A stretch of 33,919 bases of DNA. Origin: an uncultured Anaerobiospirillum sp. Lineage in GTDB: Bacteria; Pseudomonadota; Gammaproteobacteria; Enterobacterales; Succinivibrionaceae. A program made the translations under genes and the position numbers. The stretch is taken from the NCBI GenBank assembly GCA_944392765.1, contig CALXXU010000028.1:1-33919 (forward strand), written 5' to 3'. The notes beneath the pieces were generated by a model, which saw only the letters and a list, made by a program, of their open reading frames with translations, did no database searches and was not told the origin of the DNA. Every line of letters begins with the position of its first letter. Positions within the stretch are counted from its first letter, which is position 1. Shown piece by piece: positions 24,499 through 31,819 of this stretch.

Positions 24499-25120
24499 CG
24501 CCGACTTGTAGTATGGCGTCATTGGGGCTAGCCCTAGAGGCAGTAGCTTGTTTGCAGACAGAGCTTGGAACTTACGCGTACTTGCTGTGTGCTCGTGGCA
24601 GCTTAAGGGACTGAGTTTGCCCTAGGCTGTGCTCACTGTGGGGTCTTCGAACCGTGCAAATTTTGGTCAAAAGTGTGCCCTAAATGGTGCTTTTACAAAT
24701 CAGTCCAAGTTTGGACGTAATGGTTTGGCACAAGGGCCATGCTTTGCGCTATCATTATGCCTGTAGAGCCAAGGTTAGGATGTGCCAAATCTTGTCCTTG
24801 GATTTGCTCCGTGCTGGGAGCAGCCACGAGAACGTCGTTCTTGGTGGTAAATCCTAGCTTGCGCCAGTCAAAGCGTGGAGCCGTTGGGTGAGAGCCCTAG
24901 GCTGTGCGTGAGACCTAAAGAGGCAAGGGTGGCGTGCCAACTTGGAGAGAGTAGGACTTTACCGGAATTAAGTCGGGTTAAGTGGCTTTCTTCAAGAACC
25001 TGAGCCGTGAGCCAAACACGTGCAGAGGGTGGTACGGCCGTGCCAGAGTGATGAAGAGCGGTGGAGACTCTTGGGCGCTCAGAAAATACTTTCGTTTTTT
25101 CGTTAGAAAAAGGTCCATTC
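24499..25120 (+). other. Long gene-free region before the cytidylate-kinase-like gene
   Basis: About 620 bp without a supported gene. A possible promoter (TTGGCA at 24725-24730, TATCAT at 24750-24755; the spacer of 19 bp is long) would give a leader of about 355 nt. That leader is GC-rich and can fold: for example the arms around CCACGAGAAC and GTTCTTGGTGG near 24823-24847 pair. It could be a structured 5' leader or a separate small RNA. I recognise no known riboswitch, tRNA, tmRNA or RNase P RNA in it. Confidence 0.4.
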
Positions 25121-25723
25121 ATGTCTAATGTAGTTATCACAATCTCCCGTCAATATGGTGCAGCTGGTCGTGAGATCGCTACCAAGGTCGCTGAGAAGCT
25201 GGGCGTTCACCTCTATGACCGTCAGTTAGTTCACATTGCTGCTGCTCAGCTGCAAATCGACGAGTTAAGCGAGGAAGAGCTCTTAAAGTTAGAGCGTGAG
25301 GTTCCACCTCTTGGCCTGTCCTTCACCCCATTCTTCTCGTTCGGTATGCGCGGTGAGAAGCCTTTAAATCAGCAGATCTTCGAGGCTGAGGCTGGTGTTA
25401 TCGCCCGCTTAGCTCGCAATGAGTCCTGCGTGATCTTAGGTCGTTGCGCTGACTTCGTTTTACACAACGAGCGCAATGTCTTAACCGTCTTCATCCACGC
25501 TTCCGATAAGTTCCGTGCTGATCGTGGCGTTAACGCTTACCTCGGCAAGACCTTAGAGGACTTAAAGCGTGAGGATGAGAAGCGTGCTTTATACTACAAG
25601 CACTTCACTGCTCAAGAGTTCGGTGACCCAGAGAACTACGACTTAGTAGTCCGCTCTGACAAGGGCACCACTGACGAGATTGCTGATGCTATCGTCGCTT
25701 ATGCTAAGGCATACATCAAGTAA
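25121..25723 (+). CDS. Cytidylate-kinase-like family protein
   Basis: A 200-residue protein of the cytidylate kinase-like family (Cytidylate_kin2). The N-terminus ITISRQYGAAGREIATKVAEKLG carries the family's variant P-loop, followed by LYDRQLVHIAA, VILGRCADFVL and late lid-region residues (KREDEKRALYYKHFTAQEFGDPENYDLVV). Members are common in gut bacteria as a paralogue of Cmk, and their substrate has not been established to my knowledge. It is probably a soluble nucleotide or related kinase. ATG 25121 has AAGG about 8 bp upstream; the frame extends to 25061 without signals. It is monocistronic, with a terminator behind it. Codon use is strongly biased like that of symporter 2, implying high expression. 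Its presence between GH43 and yicI does not by itself show a role in sugar use. Confidence 0.82.
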   Translation: MSNVVITISRQYGAAGREIATKVAEKLGVHLYDRQLVHIAAAQLQIDELSEEELLKLEREVPPLGLSFTPFFSFGMRGEKPLNQQIFEAEAGVIARLARNESCVILGRCADFVLHNERNVLTVFIHASDKFRADRGVNAYLGKTLEDLKREDEKRALYYKHFTAQEFGDPENYDLVVRSDKGTTDEIADAIVAYAKAYIK

Positions 25724-25771
25724 GAATTGTTAGCAGGCACAAAGTGGCTGTGCCAGCGTTAAGTCACTTTT

Positions 25772-25791
25772 AAAGTGGCACTGCCACTTTT
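25772..25791 (+). terminator. First terminator after the cytidylate-kinase-like gene
   Basis: AAAGTGGC (25772-25779) pairs with GCCACTTT (25783-25790) across a 3-nt loop, followed by T. Short, but flanked by As and Ts. Confidence 0.6.
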
Positions 25792-25798
25792 GACTGAG

Positions 25799-25836
25799 GG
25801 GCCAAGTCCGTGCGGATTTGGCCCTTCGTCGTTTTT
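25799..25836 (+). terminator. Second, stronger terminator after the cytidylate-kinase-like gene
   Basis: GGGCCAA-G-TCC (25799-25809) pairs with GGA-T-TTGGCCC (25814-25824) with a GTGC loop and one G-T wobble, then TTCGTCGTTTTT. Confidence 0.75.
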
Positions 25837-25948
25837 GGGCGCCCACAAAAAGAAAAAAAAATTAAGCTCCAACAGCGGCGCCACTAAGGCTGCTGGCACG
25901 GCAAAAAACGGGGTCAAATGAGTGCCAAAAGGGTGCAAAAAGGGGGTG

Positions 25949-25962
25949 CGTGCCGGTGCACA
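25949..25962 (+). promoter_or_regulatory. Degenerate operator copy
   Basis: CGTGCCGGTGCACA: the arms fit the shared motif but the core is altered. Possibly an auxiliary site about 125 bp upstream of the main yicI operator. Confidence 0.3.
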
Positions 25963-26075
25963 CTTAATCCTTTAAGTTTTTGGGTGCTAAAAATGAGATT
26001 TTTAGCAAACTTTCGTGATTTTTTCAGGGATTTTGCTTAACTAAACGGTCGTTTGGCGTACAATAATGTCCATGA

Positions 26076-26089
26076 CGTGCACGCGCACG
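26076..26089 (+). promoter_or_regulatory. Operator copy, yicI promoter
   Basis: CGTGCACGCGCACG, a near-perfect palindrome just downstream of the putative TACAAT box. This is a typical roadblock position for a repressor. Confidence 0.7.
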
Positions 26090-26171
26090 ATATTCACCAT
26101 TTGTTGTGGAATGCGCTCTTCGCAGCAAATGGTGGCGAGAATTTTGTGTTTTGTTATTTGGGGATTGTCTT

Positions 26172-28505
26172 ATGAAGATTAGTGATGGTAATTGGCTCAT
26201 TCAGCCTAACTTCACCTTACAGCACCCAGCTCAGGTCTATCAGTACCACTTCGATGAGGCCACGGGCAAGCTCACCATCTATGCCCCAGCCAAAGAGGTG
26301 CTCTCTGATCGTGCTAACCAAATCAACTGCACCCTCTTTACCATTGAGGTCTCCGCTCCTCATGAGGGCGTGATTGGCGTTAAGTTCAACCACCACATGG
26401 GCTTAGTCGATCGCGGTCCACACCATGAACTCAATATCTGCTCCGAGGCTATGAAGTCGGCTGTATTCACCGACACCGAGGACTATATCGAGCTCAAGTC
26501 CGGTTCACTTGCTTGCCGCTTTAGCAAGAAGGATTGGAAGGTCGACTTCTTGCGCAACGGTCAACGTATCACCGGCTCTGAGTACAAGAGCACCGGCTAT
26601 GTCACCGATATCTGCAATGGTCAGCACTATTGCTACGAGCGTCTCGATATCACGGTTAATGAGTGGGTCTATGGCTTAGGTGAGCGCTTCACCTCCTTCG
26701 TCAAGAACGGCCAAGTAGTTGATACTTGGAACTTAGACGGCGGTACCTCTACTGAGCAAGCCTATAAGAACGTTCCATTCTATCTGACCAATAAGGGCTA
26801 CGGCGTCTTCGTTAACCACCCAGAGAAGGTCTCCTTTGAGGTTGGTTCCGAGCGCGTTTCCAAGGTTCAATTCTCGGTTAAGGGTGAGAACATCGAGTAC
26901 TTTGTTATCGATGGCCCAAGCCCTAAGGACGTACTGCAAAAGTACACCGACTTAACCGGTAAGCCAGCTCTGCCACCAGCTTGGTCCTTTGGTCTGTGGT
27001 TGACCACCTCCTTCACCACCAATTACGACGAGGCTACCGTTAACTCCTTTATCGACGGTATGGCTCAGCGTGATATCCCTCTGCACGTATTCCACTTCGA
27101 TTGCTTCTGGATGGAAGGCTTTGAGTGGTGTAACTTCACTTGGGATAAGGCCTGCTTCCCAGATCCTGAGGCTATGTTAAAGCGCCTGCACGAGGACAAG
27201 AAGCTCAAGGTCTGCGTTTGGATTAACCCATACATCGGCCAGAAGTCGCCTCTGTTCAAGGAAGCAATGGAGAAGGGGTACCTCATCAAGCGTCCTAACG
27301 GCGATGTTTGGCAGTGGGATCTGTGGCAGTCGGGTCAAGGCATTGTCGACTTCACCAATCCAGAGGCCGTTAAGTGGTATCAAGGCCACTTAAGCCGTTT
27401 AGTCGATATGGGCGTTGATTGCTTCAAGACCGACTTCGGCGAGCGTATCCCAACTGACTGTGTTTACTACGACGGTTCCAACACCGAGGGTATGCACAAC
27501 TACTACACCTACCTCTACAACAAGGCTGTCTTTGAGGTCTTAGAGGGTAAGGTTGGTAAGGGCAATGCTGTACTCTTTGCTCGTTCGGCGATTGCTGGTG
27601 GTCAGAAGTTCCCAGCCCACTGGGGTGGTGACTGCTATGGCACCTACGAGTCGATGGCTGAGACCTTACGCGGCGGCTTAAGCCTTGCTATGTCGGGCTT
27701 CTCTTACTGGAGCCACGATATCGGCGGCTTCGAGAACACGGCTCCTGCAGACCTCTACAAGCGCTGGTGCGCCTTTGGTCTTATGAGCTCGCACAGCCGT
27801 CTGCACGGTTCCAAGTCCTATCGTGTACCGTGGACTTATGACGACGAGGCTTGCGACGTTCTGCGTTACTTCGTCAAGCTCAAGTGCTCGCTCATGCCAT
27901 ACCTCTACAATATGGCCCGCTATGCCCACGAGACTGGTATCCCAATGCTGCGTCCTATGGCCTTAGAGTTCAATGAGGATCGCGTTTGCGACCACATTGA
28001 GAGCCAGTACATGATGGGTGATAGCCTCTTAATCGCTCCAATCTTCAGTGCTGATGGCGGCGTTGACGTCTACCTGCCACGTGGCAAGTGGACCTCCTTA
28101 ATCACCAACGAGGTTAAGGAAGGCAACAGCTACTATCACGAGACTCACAGCTTCATGTCGATGCCTATCTACGTTCGTGAGAACACCTTGTTAGCTCAAG
28201 GCGCAGTCGACGACAAGCCTGAGTACGAGTACAACGTCGGCACTAAGTTCCTGCTGTGCGAGCTGCAAGATGGCGCTGAGTGCGAGGCTAAGGTCACCAA
28301 CCTCAAGGGCAACGTGGTTTACACCTTAAAGGGCTCTCGTTGCGGCAACACCATCGCCTTTGTTGGCGCGGGCGAGGCTCGTGACATTTCGGTCACTATC
28401 ACCAACGTCGCCGCTGCTACCTCCAGTGATGCCGCTATCACCAAGGGTGAGAAGGGCGTAGTCGTAGTACCAAACGACGTTCACCACTTCACTGTTGAGC
28501 TCTAA
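26172..28505 (+). CDS. yicI: YicI-type alpha-xylosidase (GH31)
   Basis: A 777-residue GH31 enzyme that aligns along its whole length with E. coli YicI (772 residues), which releases alpha-xylose from xyloglucan-type oligosaccharides such as isoprimeverose. The start MKISDGNWLIQPN is the same as YicI's, so I chose ATG 26172 rather than the longer frame from 26106. Further shared blocks are VYGLGERFT, WSFGLWLTTSFTTNYDEATV and FHFDCFWM. The nucleophile is D421 (CFKTDFGERIP) and the acid/base is D487 (HWGGDCYGTYESM), five residues after E. coli D416/D482. No signal peptide. In enterobacteria yicI pairs with the yicJ symporter; here it stands alone behind an operator, and a terminator follows at 28695-28733. 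Confidence 0.95.
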   Translation: MKISDGNWLIQPNFTLQHPAQVYQYHFDEATGKLTIYAPAKEVLSDRANQINCTLFTIEVSAPHEGVIGVKFNHHMGLVDRGPHHELNICSEAMKSAVFTDTEDYIELKSGSLACRFSKKDWKVDFLRNGQRITGSEYKSTGYVTDICNGQHYCYERLDITVNEWVYGLGERFTSFVKNGQVVDTWNLDGGTSTEQAYKNVPFYLTNKGYGVFVNHPEKVSFEVGSERVSKVQFSVKGENIEYFVIDGPSPKDVLQKYTDLTGKPALPPAWSFGLWLTTSFTTNYDEATVNSFIDGMAQRDIPLHVFHFDCFWMEGFEWCNFTWDKACFPDPEAMLKRLHEDKKLKVCVWINPYIGQKSPLFKEAMEKGYLIKRPNGDVWQWDLWQSGQGIVDFTNPEAVKWYQGHLSRLVDMGVDCFKTDFGERIPTDCVYYDGSNTEGMHNYYTYLYNKAVFEVLEGKVGKGNAVLFARSAIAGGQKFPAHWGGDCYGTYESMAETLRGGLSLAMSGFSYWSHDIGGFENTAPADLYKRWCAFGLMSSHSRLHGSKSYRVPWTYDDEACDVLRYFVKLKCSLMPYLYNMARYAHETGIPMLRPMALEFNEDRVCDHIESQYMMGDSLLIAPIFSADGGVDVYLPRGKWTSLITNEVKEGNSYYHETHSFMSMPIYVRENTLLAQGAVDDKPEYEYNVGTKFLLCELQDGAECEAKVTNLKGNVVYTLKGSRCGNTIAFVGAGEARDISVTITNVAAATSSDAAITKGEKGVVVVPNDVHHFTVEL

Positions 28506-28567
28506 CCTCTAAGTTAGCGCAATAGCAACAAAAAATGCGATGAGCCAATTGGGCACATCAAATCAAC

Positions 28568-28690
28568 GGTCAACTACCCCGGTCTTACGACCGGGGCTTG
28601 AGCAATCGAGCCCAGGTTGACTAGCCTCAGTCCACCTATGGTGGACTACGTTGGTTGGGAATATATAGGCACCGCAGGATATGAATTCAA
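28568..28690 (+). mobile_element. Structured remnant resembling an IS200/IS605 right end / TnpB guide-RNA scaffold
   Basis: Three strong hairpins lie in 120 bp. GTCAAC (28569-28574) pairs with GTTGAC (28616-28621), enclosing CCCCGGTC/GACCGGGG (28577-28584 with 28589-28596, loop TTAC) and a GGGCT/AGCCC arm. After this comes AGTCCACC/GGTGGACT (28629-28636 with 28640-28647). The tail ends in GAATTCAAG at 28683-28691. From memory, the order GGTCAACTACCCC, hairpin, GGGGCTTG, then GGTTGACTAGCC and GGGAATATATAGGCAC is the 3' end of many IS605-group TnpB elements. There is no tnpA or tnpB here, so this is a solo end, a palindrome-associated mini-element, or a standalone guide-type RNA. I have not been able to verify it by search. 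Confidence 0.55.
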
Positions 28691-28694
28691 GATA

Positions 28695-28733
28695 AAAAAA
28701 CGGCTCTGGGCCATAGGCTCAGAGTCGTTTTTT
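28695..28733. terminator. Bidirectional terminator after yicI
   Basis: AAAAAACGGCTCTGGGCC pairs with GGCTCAGAGTCGTTTTTT (one G-T wobble, plus one near the top), with an ATA loop, giving a stem of about 18 bp. A and T tracts on both sides let it stop yicI from the left and the 28841 gene from the right. Confidence 0.85.
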
Positions 28734-28840
28734 ATCTCCGGTTCACTCTAAATCTGGCAGTTGCGCTGAGACTGGGCGGCAGCGCCCCAAGTTAGCGCCG
28801 ACATCGCTCCAGTTGGGCTGAACGGTATGCTTGAGGCTAC

Positions 28841-29293
28841 TTAGCTGCGGCTTGACAGAGCGATTCGGCCGGAGATTTCGTCGCGCGACTTGACTACTTG
28901 CTCGACAGTCAACACTGCCATCAGAGGCTGCTCAAAGTTGTAGGTGTAATGCATCTTGTAGCCGACCTTGTCCTCAACCACGTCAGCTAAGAAGAGGGCG
29001 GGATTGAAGATGCCATAGGCCTGGTTGGCCTCGCAGATCAAATCGGTTTTGGTGCGGCTGTAGTCGTGAAATGCCGCGAGGTGATTGTTGCTCAGCCCAA
29101 AAGCCTGTAGCAGCTCACGGTGCAGATCGGAAAAGGATTGCATGCTGTGCACGATGACGCGGCGCCACTGCGCGGACTTGGCATTTTTGATCTCAGCTTT
29201 AATCAAGTAGAAGTTACCCATGAAGGAATCCATTGCCTCGGGTGGCGGCATCAGAGAGTAACGGTCAACAGAAAAAGTTTCGATCTTGCTCAT
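28841..29293 (-). CDS. Small pRiA4b ORF-3-like protein
   Basis: A 150-residue protein. The stretch FYLIKAEIKNAKSAQWRRVI then DLHRELLQAFGLSNNHLAAF fits the start of the plasmid pRiA4b ORF-3-like fold (PF07929): a strand, WRR, then a helix with the conserved (A/F)FG..N.H pattern. The later, usually acidic YDFGD motif is replaced by YTYNFEQPLMAVLTVE, so the copy is divergent. No biochemical role is established for the family, which is often found near mobile elements. ATG 29293 has CAGG about 8 bp upstream, and a TATTAT -10-like box lies upstream on the minus strand (29356-29361). The longer frame starting with GTG at 29365 would overlap that box, so I prefer the shorter start. Confidence 0.6.
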   Translation of the reverse strand: MSKIETFSVDRYSLMPPPEAMDSFMGNFYLIKAEIKNAKSAQWRRVIVHSMQSFSDLHRELLQAFGLSNNHLAAFHDYSRTKTDLICEANQAYGIFNPALFLADVVEDKVGYKMHYTYNFEQPLMAVLTVEQVVKSRDEISGRIALSSRS

Positions 29294-29606
29294 CCCAAAA
29301 ACACCTGAACAGTAGTTTGCGCAGTGATGCGGCCGGGCCGCCTCTATCGCACGGGATAATAGCACAGATTGGGAACTGGTGGGCTGGACGCTTTGTGCAT
29401 CAAAATAGCGCAGAGCCTGGGCATAAATCTTCTGGGTGCATCAAATTGGTGAAGTAGCCATCGGGTGATAAGTATTGCGCTAATCTGTGCACTACTTTTC
29501 CCGGTGTCCTAAGTAAAAGAACGTAGAACTACGTACTAGCTGAGGCACCGCAGTGTTACTTTCTGACTGGGATAATGCCCGCTATATTGGGCCGAGGACA
29601 AAGCTG
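29294..29606. other. Intergenic region between pRiA4b-like gene and argC
   Basis: No gene is supported. It holds the minus-strand TATTAT box (29356-29361) for the small protein and, near argC, an inverted repeat ACGTAG-AA-CTACGT (29521-29534). No clear ArgR-type AT-rich ARG box was seen. Confidence 0.4.
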
Positions 29607-30722
29607 ATGATTAACGTTGCGATCGTGGGAGCCAGTGGCTATTCGGGAGCGGAATTGGTGCGCCTGTTAAGCCGACACCCAGATGTCGTGCTGACTCACT
29701 TATTTGTCTCTGAGAACAGCGCTGACCGTATGCAGCCGATCTCGGCTTTATACGGCCAACTCTCAGGCCTGTGCGCCCTGCCGTTAGAACCTTTGAGCCT
29801 TGAGAGCGCGGCCGCCCTCACCTCCGAGGATTGCGACGTAATCTTCCTGGCGACCGATCATCGCGTCAGCCATGATTTAGCACCGGTCTTAATTGAGAAC
29901 GGTATTGTGGTGATCGACCTCTCGGGCGCTTTCAGAATTAAGGACGAGGATAAGTTTGAGCGCTTCTATGGCTTTGCCCTAGGCGCGGCCCAGCATGAGC
30001 TGATGGCTGAGCGTGTCTATGGTTTAGTGGATTGGGTCAAGCGCGAGGACTTACAGCAAGCCCAATTGATCAGTATGCCAGGTTGCTATCCAACTGCGAG
30101 CCAGCTGGCCTTAAAGCCACTGTGTGCTAACGCTGAGCTTGGCATCAAGGGCTTATTAGATGAGGATATGCCGCCGGTCATCAATGCCGTCTCCGGGGTC
30201 TCCGGTGCTGGGCGTAAAGCCAAGCTGAACAATAGCTTCTGTGAAGTAAGCTTAAATGCCTATGGCTTATTCAATCACCGCCACTTAATCGAGATTGAAG
30301 AGCAGCTGGGTACTAAGGTTATCTTCAATCCGCACTTAGGTAACTTCAAGCGCGGTATCTTAGCCACTATTACCGCGCGCTTAAAGCCAAGTGTCCGCAC
30401 CGAGGACGTACAAAATGCCTATTTGCGCGCTTACCCTCAGGCCTTAAGCCAAATGCAGAATGTGGCCATAAGTAAGGCCTTAGGTGAGACTCCTGATCCT
30501 CAGGTTAAGAGCGAGTTTAATTCCTTAGTGCGCCTCAAGCAGGGCACGGTCAAGCTCAGCGATGTGCAAAATACGCCATTTTGCGATATCTCCTTTGTCG
30601 TTGATGGCAAGTACATCGTGATTAGCTCGGCCATCGACAATCTGCTCAAGGGTGCTGCTTCGCAAGCGATTGAGGCCATGAACTTACATTTTGGCCTGCC
30701 ACGCACTCGTTGCCTGTTATAA
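29607..30722 (+). CDS. argC: N-acetyl-gamma-glutamyl-phosphate reductase
   Basis: A 371-residue ArgC, third step of arginine synthesis: NADPH reduction of N-acetylglutamyl phosphate to the semialdehyde. The Rossmann start is VAIVGASGYSGAELV (from residue 4), the catalytic Cys is C160 in MPGCYPTA, and SGVSGAGRKAKL and NPHLGNFKRGI are conserved. It is close to the E. coli protein (334 residues, C154) but has about 25 extra residues around 270-300 (ALSQMQNVAISKALGETPDP region) before the conserved PFCDIS. ATG 29607 follows GAGGAC; an in-frame ATG-like start at 29553 has no site. It is the first gene of argC-argB-argA-argD. Confidence 0.95.
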   Translation: MINVAIVGASGYSGAELVRLLSRHPDVVLTHLFVSENSADRMQPISALYGQLSGLCALPLEPLSLESAAALTSEDCDVIFLATDHRVSHDLAPVLIENGIVVIDLSGAFRIKDEDKFERFYGFALGAAQHELMAERVYGLVDWVKREDLQQAQLISMPGCYPTASQLALKPLCANAELGIKGLLDEDMPPVINAVSGVSGAGRKAKLNNSFCEVSLNAYGLFNHRHLIEIEEQLGTKVIFNPHLGNFKRGILATITARLKPSVRTEDVQNAYLRAYPQALSQMQNVAISKALGETPDPQVKSEFNSLVRLKQGTVKLSDVQNTPFCDISFVVDGKYIVISSAIDNLLKGAASQAIEAMNLHFGLPRTRCLL

Positions 30723-30736
30723 CCAAGGAGCGCACC

Positions 30737-31495
30737 ATGATTGTGATCAAGTTATCGGGCAAGGCTCTGTCCGATGAAGGGGCGTTAAAAGAACTCTTTA
30801 ATGCCATTTACGAGCAAGAGCTCAAGGCGCTCGTCGTTCACGGCGGCGGCGTCGAGGTCGACCAGATTTTAAAAGCCTTAGACTTCAAGAGCGAAAAGAT
30901 CGACGGTATTAGGGTCAGCCCGGCTGCGCAAATGCCGTACATTACCGGTGTGCTCGCAGGTCAATGCAATAAGCAGCTGCAAGGTGTGGCCCTCTCAAGT
31001 GGCCTTAACGCCTTTGGTATGCTGTGCACTGACTTTGGTCTGTGCTCCTTGCAGCCCTACCCAGAGCACTACGGTCAGGTTGCTCACTGCACGGGTAACG
31101 ATACCAATGTGGTCACCACCTTATTGGAGCAAGGTTACACTCCAGTGATCTGCTCGATTGGCTTAGACCAGGATTCGGGCAAGATGTACAACGTCAATGC
31201 CGACGAGGTGGCAGCGGCCTTAGCTATGAGCTTTAAGTGCCCATTGGTCTTCTTCTCCGATGTTAAGGGGGTCCTGGACCAAAACAAGGAAGTCATCCCA
31301 GAGATTGACACGCCTAAGTGCACCACTTTGATTGAGCAAGGGGTCATTACCGAGGGTATGGCCGTCAAAATCAAGAACGCGCTTGAGGTCGCTCATAACA
31401 GTGGCGCGCCCGTCTTTATCGCCTCCATCTTCGATCCTATCGCCCGCTCCCACTTGTCCCAATTACGACGAATTGGCACCACTGTCCGCGCTTAA
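30737..31495 (+). CDS. argB: Acetylglutamate kinase
   Basis: A 252-residue amino-acid kinase fold protein, second step of arginine synthesis. The N-terminal phosphate loop is VIKLSGKAL (from residue 3), followed by LVVHGGGVEVDQ, the substrate region GIRVSP, and near the end VFFSDVKGVLDQNKEVIPEID and EGMAVKIKNALEVA. Length matches the short E. coli-type enzyme (about 258), which normally lacks the N-terminal helix used for arginine feedback control; so feedback is expected on the synthase instead. ATG 30737 is 6 bp after AAGGAG and 14 bp after argC. A 324-bp gap separates it from argA. Confidence 0.95.
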   Translation: MIVIKLSGKALSDEGALKELFNAIYEQELKALVVHGGGVEVDQILKALDFKSEKIDGIRVSPAAQMPYITGVLAGQCNKQLQGVALSSGLNAFGMLCTDFGLCSLQPYPEHYGQVAHCTGNDTNVVTTLLEQGYTPVICSIGLDQDSGKMYNVNADEVAAALAMSFKCPLVFFSDVKGVLDQNKEVIPEIDTPKCTTLIEQGVITEGMAVKIKNALEVAHNSGAPVFIASIFDPIARSHLSQLRRIGTTVRA

Positions 31496-31819
31496 AGCGC
31501 GCCAGTGGTGACGGTTGAGCTCGCTTTCTCGTGCCTAGCACGCGCGCACCTGAACACGCGCACTCCAGTGCCAGCAGTAGCGCTTGGCCTTACGCGTTGT
31601 GCGCAGAGCAATCGCGTCAGGATGCCCAGTACGTGCGCCCAGTGCGCAGAGTAAGCGTTGTGGCGTAAGCGAGCTTACCTCAGTGGTTTTCTCCCCTGCC
31701 CCGAACATCAGCAACCAGAAACACTCTGCCCAGCTGGGTTTTAACCCAAAAGAGTACGTGGGGCTAGGTGGGGGTGGTTTTCATTAGTGCCTTGAGGCAT
31801 ATAACCTTAGTACAAAACT
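31496..31819 (+). other. Intergenic region between argB and argA
   Basis: No gene is supported. It has GCGCTTAAAGCGC at the argB end, repeated words such as GTGCGCAGAG and GGCGTAAGCG, a TGGGTT/AACCCA hairpin (31735-31748) and a 12-nt palindrome TGCCTTGAGGCA (31788-31799) about 20 bp before argA. It may contain an internal promoter for argA-argD, but none is clear. Confidence 0.4.

Larger units (their letters stand above)
25837..26171 (+). other. Promoter region of yicI
   Basis: No gene is supported apart from a leader extension of the yicI frame. It contains a degenerate operator (25949-25962), an AT-rich block (25975-26045), a possible -10 box TACAAT (26059-26064) and the operator at 26076-26089, which lies about 12 bp after that box. 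An imperfect inverted repeat (CACCATTTGTTG near 26095 with GCAAATGGTG near 26127) lies in the leader. Confidence 0.5.

Noticed and set aside
24499-25120. tRNA, tmRNA, RNase P RNA or known riboswitch in the gap
   Set aside because: No tRNA T-loop/acceptor pattern and none of the conserved words of those RNAs could be found by eye.
29294-29606. ArgR (ARG box) operator upstream of argC
   Set aside because: No pair of the expected AT-rich GAAT/ATTC palindromes is present; only an unrelated ACGTAG/CTACGT repeat.
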